Of a stretch of DNA of 13,741 nt, positions 7,951 to 13,741 are shown piece by piece (the first letter of the stretch is position 1; every line of letters begins with the position of its first letter). A model generated the notes under the pieces. That model was given only the letters and a program-made list of their open reading frames with translations. It was not told the origin of the DNA and did no database searches. A program made the position numbers and the translations under genes. Source of the DNA: Phanerochaete sordida (Eukaryota > Basidiomycota > Agaricomycetes > Polyporales > Phanerochaetaceae); contig BPQB01000204.1 of assembly GCA_019973155.2 (NCBI GenBank), positions 1-13,741 of the forward strand. Reading direction: 5' to 3'.

Positions 7951-8120
7951 GTGGTGCATGGCGTTTAGCGTCGCATTCTTTGTAGAGCGCAGCATCGGGG
8001 TTGTCCATCTTGCCTGCGTGGGCGGGGAAGTTACGGATATTGTTTGCAGATGTCGACTGCCAGTGCGCGGCGTCCCCATGAACCTTGTGCTCACTGCGCA
8101 CATGGTCATCGTACACAGAC
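7951..8120 (-). CDS. Candidate internal exon, His-rich hydrophilic peptide
   Basis: The minus-strand exon begins after GTGTCAG and ends before a GTGAGG donor at 7950. It reads VYDDHVRSEHKVHGDAAHWQ, then STSANNIRNFPAHAGKMDNP and DAALYKECDAKRHA. The composition is like a real soluble protein and unlike a chance frame. I do not recognise the family. Flanking exons are not resolved: upstream, the same frame is open to an ATG at 8263 (MPTAETISKG) but becomes Arg-rich; downstream, no clear partner exon was found. The opposite strand carries a competing spliced model (7958-8594). Confidence 0.35.
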
Positions 8121-8594
8121 CTGACACGGCCGTGTTGACGCTGCTGGTCGGAGCGTCGGCCGCACGCTCTCGCGCCAAGGCAACGTCGTCGCTGCTCTCG
8201 TCCTCTCCGGTGAGTCTTCGCGCGGCGTCGCGGACCCTTGCTGATCGTCTCCGCAGTCGGCATGTTCCTCACCGCGCCCGCTCGGTCGACCCGCAGCCTC
8301 GCCTCCTCCGCGCCTCAGCGCGAGGGCTCGCAGGCTGCCCGCTCTCGTCCGCCTTCGCGACCGCGCCGCCGCGGCTCGTGGACCTTCGGTGAGTCGCCCT
8401 GTCCCGCCCTTCGTCGTCCCCGGCCGGCGCAGCGCAGCGCGGTGCGCTCGCTCACGTCCCGTCTTGCTTCTTGTGCCATTAGCTGAGCTGACGCCGCTTC
8501 CTCTCAGCCTCGCGTGCCCTGGCGGCGCCCTCGCGCGCGCCCGCCGCCGCTCGTTACGCCTCGCGCGCGGAGCAGCGGCTCGGCGTGTCTCTGA
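7958..8594 (+). CDS. Alternative spliced model opposite the His-rich exon
   Basis: Exons 7958-8209, 8257-8388 and 8508-8594 join in phase 0 to 156 residues (start MAFSVAFFVERSIG, end SSGSACL*). The introns look canonical: 8210-8256 (47 bases, GTGAGT..GCTGATCG..CCGCAG) and 8389-8507 (119 bases, GTGAGT..GCTGACGCC..CTCTCAG). The second and third exons are Arg/Ala/Pro-rich, which any frame of this GC-rich DNA would be. The first exon is antisense to the His-rich peptide, and both cannot readily be real coding sequence. The splice signals are good, but the product is unconvincing. Confidence 0.25.
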
Positions 8595-9040
8595 TTTCGC
8601 AGGGCGCAGATCAGCACGCCCCACTGCGCGCGAAGGCCGCGCGCCTGCCGTTCGCCTGCTCGCAAGTCGTAGACCGCGGCGGGAAAGGGCTGACTTCGCA
8701 GGACGCCAGCGGGCGCGTCCCACGGCACGCGAAGGCCGCGTGCTTACCGGTTCGCCGCGCAGAGGTGCTGCGCGGCGGCGAGGTGTATTTAACATCGCAG
8801 GGCGCAGGCCAGCGCGCCTGCCGTTCGGTGTCTCGTAGATGGTATATGGCGGTGGGCAAGGTCTGAAGTCGCAGGACGCCAGCGGGCGCGCCCCACGGCA
8901 CGCGACGGCCGCGTGCCTGCCGGTACACCGCCCGCAGATGGCGGGCGGGCGGCAACTTTGGACTGATATCGCAGGACGTGACGATGCACGTCCTACGGCA
9001 CGCATGGGCCGCGTGCCTGCCAATGTGTACGGCGCGGGGC
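8591..9040. repeat. Tandem array of about 99-base GC-rich units
   Basis: Five units each carry CTGA[CT/AG]..TCGCAGG followed by a conserved core (GACGCCAGCGGGCGC, CACGGCACGCG, GGCCGCGTGCCTGCCG). The CGCAG landmarks end at 8602, 8701, 8800, 8874 and 8974, giving spacings of 99, 99, 74 and 100. The fourth interval has therefore lost about 25 bases. Ninety-nine is 33 codons, so two spacings keep the reading frame. Confidence 0.75.
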
Positions 9041-9842
9041 GCGACGCTCGCGGTGAGTCGTCGGCCCGCCTCTCTGATGTTGTGGTCTGCGCTGACTGGC
9101 CGGACAGGGCGCTCGCGTGCAGCTCTGGCTCGCGGCAGAGTTCGCGCCCGCGCGATCTTCACGCCCGTGGTCGCGCGGGCCGTTCGATGCGCTGCACGCG
9201 GCGCGTTCGGTGTCGTTTGGGCGAGAATGCAAGCCAGCCGGCCACTTGGTGGGTCTCCGCGCCTGCGTCGTCCTCGTTGTGCTGACGCAACCGTGCCGCT
9301 AGCGTCGTCCGCGGCTAGGCCTTCCTTCCGCGGTGAAGGACTTGCGCTGCGCCGAGCGCGCGAGCTGGGCTGCCGCGGTGCTGTTCTTCTCGCGCGTCTT
9401 GCAAGGCGTGCGGCGACGGCGGCTGCGGTCGCCGAGTCAGATCGCGTGGCGCCCGGCCACAGCACAGTCTGAACTCACCGAAATCCCGATATCTGACGGC
9501 TGGGCTGCCGAAAGCGGCTCGGCGCCGCCAGATCCGTGCGGGAGAGGTCGGCCTGTGCGGCTAGAAAGAGGCGGTCAGCGCGCGCAGAGGGTGAAGTGAG
9601 GATGGGCGCACCAAATTAGGGTGTGCAGCGCGGCGCACGAGCGTCTTGGTCTTCTGCGAGGGCGTGGATTCGGTCGAGAGAGTGCGAGAGCGGGGCGTCT
9701 GGGGTGGCGGATGAGCCGGGAGAGCCGGACAACGACGGGAGGGGGCAGCGCGACCAGAACAAAAACTCACCAAATTGGACGGCGCATCACACTTCCCGAC
9801 TACTCAGACATCGTCTCCGGGGGCGCCAGGTCGGCGAGCACC
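8611..9842 (-). CDS. Multi-exon hypothetical protein with C-terminal 33-residue repeats (3' part)
   Basis: Minus-strand exons 9653-9612, 9560-9479 and 9422-8611 join in one open frame through two very good introns: 9611-9561 (51 bases, GTGCGC..GCTGACC..TTTCTAG) and 9478-9423 (56 bases, GTGAGT..TCTGACT..CCGCAG). Further upstream, a 117-base intron (9770-9654, GTGAGT..TCGCAG) links exon 9799-9771, and a 42-base one may link a frame ending at 9842. The spliced segment reads KTKTLVRRAAHPNL, PHRPTSPARIWRRRAAFG, then 270 codons of Arg/Ala-rich sequence. Its C-terminus contains 33-residue repeats (core GKHAAFACRGTRPLAS, then C, E/D, xSP, PPR). The N-terminus is unresolved: an ATG at 10288 followed by GTGAGT is one candidate. 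No known domain. The GC richness keeps other frames open too, so the support is the phased introns. Confidence 0.4.
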
Positions 9843-10591
9843 GTCGTAAGAGGCGCGGTCGAGGGTGTGGAGGGCGCGGGTCGGCAGGCCGAAGACGAGC
9901 GGCCGCAGCGTGCAGGGGCGCGCGGACGGCGTACGAAGGGTCTGGGGCCGTGTCAAATGCCTTTGGTAAGGCCCAGGAAGGCGGTGGCGAGTGCGTGAGG
10001 GGTTTAGGGCGGCGGAGGGAGGCGGGGGCTGGCGACGAGCTGCTGGGGTGGGACAGCGAGCAGGGAGGCGCGGACAGCGCGGAGAACGATAGAGACGGCG
10101 AGCACAACATCTCTGGGCACCGTGGACGGCGTGGCGAGGGCGGCGGGCGACGCGAGCGACTTCGAGGGTCCGGTGACGTCGTGGTTCGAGACGAGGAGCG
10201 TTGGGCGCTAACGCGCTCGACGCGCAGCGGCCAAGTCGCGTCGGGCGCACCCTCGCACGCGCACTCACGCCAATGTTCGCCGCGCCATTGGTGCACGTCG
10301 GACGCGACGACGATCAGGCGCGTCGGCCGATCAGTGGCGCAGGCTTCGCAGTCTAAGGGCATCAGATTGTGCGAGCGATGTCAAGGTCGTGGCGTATGTC
10401 GTACATACCGCGGCAGGTACCAGTGCGGACGCAGCGGCGCGGTGCGATCACGAGCTCTACACGATGTGCGTGCGGTGGCAAGGCCCCAGTCGCACAGGCA
10501 TTCAAACTCTTGTAGCCCTCCCGGTCCGGTGAACTGAAAGATAAGATACAAAGTGTTCCATTAGATATACTATGCTACGTGTACTCGCTAC
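9843..10591. other. GC-rich DNA with overlapping open frames, no resolved gene
   Basis: Long frames are open on both strands. The plus strand has 304 codons at 9623-10537, Gly/Arg-rich. The minus strand has 191 and 154 codons, Ser/Pro- and Arg/Pro-rich. None has a recognisable motif. The minus strand is the likelier coding one because introns downstream of it are in phase and a candidate start (MARRTLA, 10288) is followed by a GTGAGT donor at 10268, with GCGTTAG as a possible acceptor about 60 bases on. I could not settle the frame. Confidence 0.35.
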
Positions 10592-11014
10592 ATGGCTAGC
10601 TATAGTCTACGCATATCGCACCAATCCTGGTCGCAGTACTCATCTCTAAGCCACGTCACCACTGACATGTTGCTGGCCGCTCTGACCAACGTGCTCTCCA
10701 TGCTCGTATGCGGTGGACCAGACGAGCGGCAGCTCGGGCGACTGGACGGTGGTGCCCCAGGTTGTAGGTGTGTCGCGCAGCGATGCCGACGGAGGGTCGG
10801 AGGACGTCTTGCCGTTCTCCAACAGGTCGCGTTCTCACGAGCGTTCACGGTCGGTTGCGGTAGGCATGCTGCCAGTCACCTCCGAACTGGTCGCGGTCTG
10901 TTGCAGCCACGATGGGCCTGCTGGGTGGTACATAGACCGGGTGCGCAGCCGCGCGGCTTGATTCTGTGCTTTGGGCGGGGGAGTTTCGATGTTCCGCGAT
11001 GGATCGTCATCTAA
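10592..11014 (+). CDS. Hypothetical ORF, 140 residues
   Basis: The ORF starts MASYSLRISHQSWSQYSSLS and continues through a moderately hydrophobic segment (TDMLLAALTNVLSMLVC) before turning Arg/Gly-rich. The start lies after a more AT-rich stretch (10540-10590) that could hold a promoter. The 3' half looks less like protein, so an intron or a chance extension is possible. It ends in FGRGSFDVPRWIVI*, similar to NFDV peptides in the next two frames. Not recognised. Confidence 0.25.
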   Translation: MASYSLRISHQSWSQYSSLSHVTTDMLLAALTNVLSMLVCGGPDERQLGRLDGGAPGCRCVAQRCRRRVGGRLAVLQQVAFSRAFTVGCGRHAASHLRTGRGLLQPRWACWVVHRPGAQPRGLILCFGRGSFDVPRWIVI

Positions 11015-11600
11015 TGAGCGGAATCAAGGGGGCGTCTGCGCAATTGACGCGGTTAGAAGACTGCGTGTGCACAAGAGGACCGCCTCCACGCACCTCATTC
11101 CCTGCCTCTGGGTGCCGCCGCAGATCATCATGAAGGTCTGTTCTTCACGTGCGCCGGGGACGAGGTTTGCTGACAATCAATCACTGCCAGAGCTTGACGC
11201 GCGACGCGCGACACTCACACGCTGCTCCCCGCTGGCCTCATCGCCGCGCACACACGTCCCGGCGAGTCCTTATGTCTGCGCTTGGGGGGCCAATTTTGAC
11301 GTCCTGCACCAGAAATACGTCCAGCAAGCGGCATCAAGAGGATGTCTGTGTGGCCGATATAGTCAGATGACCACACACGAGCCAGACGACTGCGTGCACG
11401 CACCAGTTGAGCATCCGTGCATCCGCGGATGCTGCTGCAGAGGGCAGCCGAGGCGCGTTCTCGTTAGATCCACACGCGGGAGCGTTCGGCGAGGGCCGCA
11501 CGGCGCACAAGACGCGGACGCTGTCGTCCAGGCCATCTGCATTGACATATGTCGGCACTCTAGCAAGTCTTCTCGTTCGCTTTGCATGGATCAATTTTGA
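10989..11600 (+). CDS. Cys-rich hypothetical ORF, 203 residues
   Basis: An ATG at 10989 (MFRDGSSSNERNQGG) opens 203 codons ending CMDQF*. The frame is unusually long without introns for this part of the window, with balanced composition and about 17 cysteines, including GCLCGRYS and PCIRGCCCRGQ. There is no secretion signal and no clear zinc-finger spacing. It overlaps the end of the preceding ORF by 26 bases in another frame. Family unknown. It may contain unrecognised introns (a GCCGCAG acceptor occurs near 11125). Confidence 0.3.
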   Translation: MFRDGSSSNERNQGGVCAIDAVRRLRVHKRTASTHLIPCLWVPPQIIMKVCSSRAPGTRFADNQSLPELDARRATLTRCSPLASSPRTHVPASPYVCAWGANFDVLHQKYVQQAASRGCLCGRYSQMTTHEPDDCVHAPVEHPCIRGCCCRGQPRRVLVRSTRGSVRRGPHGAQDADAVVQAICIDICRHSSKSSRSLCMDQF

Positions 11601-11790
11601 CGTTCCTCGATAGATTTGCGTCCGGCGAGCGAGGTTCGGGCACTGGCAACATGCTCAGCAGCGCATACGAAGACACAGCAAGCGGAAACACACCTGTCCG
11701 GCCCTAGGGCGGGCGGCGGAGCATTGACTCGGTGCGTTCTGGCTCACTTGTGCCGCTGCACGTCGCACTGACTGTTCAACTCCTTGCAGC

Positions 11791-12101
11791 ATGCAGCTCG
11801 ACATGGCGTCGTCGTGCGCGCGTGGAATGCGTCGTTGCATGGCCTTACTTCGCTATTCCGGTGAGTTTCCATGATATCGCCGACATTCTTGTCGTGGAGC
11901 TTGCACATCGGCAATGACGCAGTCGAGGGCACGAGGGGCCGGCGAGCTATGGCGCAAAGGTGCAGACGGCGAAGACCTCAACTTGCGTGCTTGTTGGATG
12001 GCTTCAGCCGGGCTGGGCAAGGGCGCGAGGCGACACAGTCGGGCGTGTGGGTGGGTGCAGAGCAGAGAAAGAAGTCTGTGCTGGCGAGGGTGGACAGCTA
12101 G
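11791..12101 (+). CDS. Spliced hypothetical protein, 82 residues or longer
   Basis: Exons 11791-11860 and 11923-12101 join through a 62-base intron (GTGAGT..AATGACGCAG) into MQLDMASSCARGMRRCMALL...VEGTRGRRAMAQRCRRRR, ending KKSVLARVDS*. A second strong intron just upstream (11732-11789, GTGCGT..CACTGACTG..TTGCAG) joins in phase to an open frame from about 11602 (SSIDLRPASEVRALATCSAA), so the gene may begin earlier. The protein is small, Arg-rich and unrecognised. The opposite strand has a competing 150-codon ORF from an ATG at 12305 to 11853, Pro/Ser/Leu-rich; I prefer the plus strand because of the two phased introns. Confidence 0.35.
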
Positions 12102-12757
12102 CACAGATCCGCAAGGAGAGGTGAGGGCGGCAATGTAAATGCAGTGGTGTAGGAGTAGATATGGCGGGTTGCAGCTGCCAGAGTGAATGGGGTCGAGGGT
12201 GTAGGTCGCAGTTAGAGAAGAGTGCTGAGCGCGAGTGCACTCAGGAGTCAGCACACTGCTTGGACGCATTAGCGCCTTAGGACGTGATGCTCGCAGCTTG
12301 CTCATGCGCGACACAAAATTATTCTAGAGATGATTTTTACATATTCGAGTAGCTGGAAATGTCCTGTACTCACTGTGTACCTAATAGATAGCATGTGTGG
12401 CAATGCATCAACAGAGACCACCGCACTGGTGATTCTAAGCGCCCATGCACCCTCGACTTCGGCAACGACGGCGAGGACGCAAATCATGGGCGGTTAGAAT
12501 ATAAAGGTTGCGACAGTGATTGGAGTACCCTCCAGTAGTGCTGTGCACGTTACCGAGGCTTGATACATAGAGGAAGAGGCCACATAAATTGACCAAGGTT
12601 CATTTCAACTTTTGTATTCAACCCTAACCCCGTTTTGATCGACATAACTAATGGGGCATACAAAAAAGGTTCCCACGGTCTTGCACTCGTTTTTCGTGAC
12701 GGAGTCCACGAGGTCAAAATCTGCCCGTAGGGCCGGGGGTGGAATATAAACGTTTCT
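12102..12757. other. No gene seen
   Basis: This is intergenic-looking sequence of more mixed composition. TATATTCC-type AT-rich words lie on the minus strand just downstream of the gene ending at 12758 and may belong to its 3' untranslated region. Short frames on both strands show no coding character. Confidence 0.5.
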
Positions 12758-13576
12758 TCATAAATTCAGAAATCGTAATTGGGCAACTGCAGCGCGAAGC
12801 TCTGCAATGTGCCCGGCCATCATCTTCATCTCCTTCAAGTCGGAAAGCTGAATGAACGCGAAGGTGCGTGTGCCACTATAGCCGTGCTTCACTAAGAGCG
12901 AGATGACATCTTCGGGAACACGGTGAGTGTCCTTGAACTCGGTGAGTGTCATCTCAGGCCCACAGACGCTGTATGGAGGTAGTAGGCCATCTTGCTTAGC
13001 CGGAGGCGCACTGTATGCATGATCGAAAGGCGTCGGAGGCGGTGCGAACGGGCGCAGCCCGCCGAAGAGATCCGGAGGAACGTTGAAATGGATTGCCGGA
13101 GCTACCGCAGCCTGCGCCGCGGAGGGTGCCTGAGCACGACGGCGCTGTGCGGACAGCGGCGCGTTGCGAGCCGTGGTGAGCTTTTGGAAGTCTTGATGGT
13201 TAGGAGGACGATTGACCGAGATGCCGTCCTCGTCCTTCACCTATGGTTCACGCAAATGAGTCATCAAACATATAAGAGACTCTGTAGATACATACCAGAG
13301 CTGCGGCCCATGTCGTGAAGTGTCTATTGGCAAGCGGGAAATGCTCGTTGTACTCGGGATCGATGTAGCAGTAGATCGACACGCAGTCGCCCTTATTACA
13401 CCGCCATTGCTGCTGAAGTCGCGTGACCCACTGCGCTGCGTCGCGGTTGAGACCGGTCACGTCAGACTCCTTCGGCTAGTCGATGTATGCGTCAGGATCT
13501 TGTCATATAGCAGAGGATATCCTCACCTTACGAGTCTTCTTCTTGGGCTTCGAGTCTTCTTCATCGGAGCTCTCAA
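12758..13576 (-). CDS. Hypothetical nuclear protein of a basidiomycete multicopy family, 5' end unresolved
   Basis: Minus-strand exons 13576-13527, 13475-13296 and 13240-12758 join in frame (about 236 residues). Introns are 51 bases (13526-13476, GTGAGG..ATCCTGACGC..GACTAG) and 55 bases (13295-13241, GTATGT..TGATGACTC..CCATAG), both phase 0. The first exon is ESSDEEDSKPKKKTRK, an acidic stretch followed by a likely nuclear localisation signal. Exon 2 carries a Trp/Cys/aromatic domain (WVTRLQQQWRCNKGDC, IYCYIDPEYNEHFPL, HFTTWAAAL). Next come PPNHQDF, an Ala/Pro linker (APSAAQAAVAPAIH; FAPPPTPF) and a helical C-terminus (EDVISLLVKHGYSGTRTF; LSDLKEMKMMAGHIAELRAA). From memory, this architecture matches a large uncharacterised family expanded in Agaricomycetes; its biochemical role is unknown. 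The exon starts after CCCTAG; a possible start ATG lies at 13657, reached through another intron. Confidence 0.75.
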
Positions 13577-13631
13577 CTAGGGTGCAAGCAGGCCAAAGTG
13601 TGAACACTTGGCGGGTACGATTTCTTCATTC
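13577..13631 (-). repeat. Block homologous to 7724-7775, upstream of the right-edge gene
   Basis: This is the second copy of the block shared with 7724-7775. It lies immediately upstream of the first exon of the right-edge gene, in the same orientation. It may be the gene's first intron or an upstream exon: it begins GTACCC inside NEEIVP and ends CCCTAG, but at about 42 bases would be a short intron. Confidence 0.6.
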
Positions 13632-13660
13632 TTCTTTGAACCACCCCAACCATCCATCTG

Positions 13661-13669
13661 TATAAATAG
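13661..13669 (-). promoter_or_regulatory. TATA-like sequence (CTATTTATA)
   Basis: On the minus strand CTATTTATA lies just 4 bases before the candidate start ATG at 13657. That is too close for a normal TATA-to-start distance unless transcription begins downstream and a later ATG is used, so its role is uncertain. Confidence 0.25.
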
Positions 13670-13741
13670 CTACTAGTATAAGCTGATGAACTCATAAAAA
13701 TTGTACGGTTCTTGCTTCAGGCACAGCAGGGTTTTTGTTTG

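Noticed and set aside
8106..9023. 305-codon minus-strand ORF
   Set aside because: It runs through the tandem array in a different frame from the exon-supported model and has no credible exon boundaries.
8591..9040. CRISPR array
   Set aside because: Units are contiguous GC-rich repeats without unique spacers, in eukaryotic DNA; one spacing is 74 instead of 99.
9623..10537. 304-codon plus-strand ORF, longest unspliced frame in the window
   Set aside because: Composition is Gly/Arg-rich as expected for a chance frame in GC-rich DNA, with no motif, and well-phased introns support coding on the opposite strand.

Overview
The window looks like nuclear DNA of a filamentous basidiomycete, probably an Agaricomycete. 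The reasons are very short introns (about 42-76 bases) with GT..AG ends and CTNAY-type branch sites close to the 3' end, GC-rich single-copy sequence broken by one AT-rich block, a eukaryotic Tc1-type transposase with introns, and a right-edge gene resembling a hypothetical family I recall as widespread in Agaricomycetes. There are no bacterial operons, rRNA genes or CRISPR arrays. Most of the window is gene-poor, repeat-rich accessory sequence. Exon structures were worked out by hand from splice signals and reading frame.

Layout. 1-1460: two copies, in opposite orientation, of a roughly 150-base GC-rich interspersed repeat flank about 800 bases that hold only traces of coding sequence. 1806-2924: two small minus-strand candidate genes. 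3136-4373: no convincing gene. 4374-4862: a four-exon plus-strand candidate whose N-terminus looks like a mitochondrial presequence. About 5040-6245: an AT-rich island containing a 168-base MITE with perfect 29-base inverted ends and a TAA target duplication, a degenerate tRNA-like sequence with A and B boxes, and a three-copy 10-base repeat. 6446-7517: a Tc1-type transposase that looks broken in unspliced frames but becomes one 322-residue protein with a full DD34E triad once two introns are removed.

7518-8610: short, conflicting coding signals on both strands and a small block that recurs at the right edge. 8611-9842: a minus-strand multi-exon candidate whose last exon contains an array of about 99-base tandem units (33 codons each). 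9843-10591: no resolved gene. 10592-12101: plus-strand hypothetical ORFs, including a Cys-rich one and a spliced one. 12102-12757: nothing clear. 12758-13576: the best host-like gene, on the minus strand, with a basic NLS-like start, a Trp/Cys domain, an Ala/Pro linker and a helical C-terminus.

The genes do not form a recognisable pathway. The unifying theme is mobile and repeated DNA: Tc1 element, Harbinger/Tourist-like MITE, tRNA-derived sequence, GC-rich repeat pair, and a gene apparently from a multicopy family with a second fragment in the window. The most solid calls are the transposase, the MITE, the GC-rich repeat pair and the right-edge gene. The other gene models rest on splice signals and open frames only.
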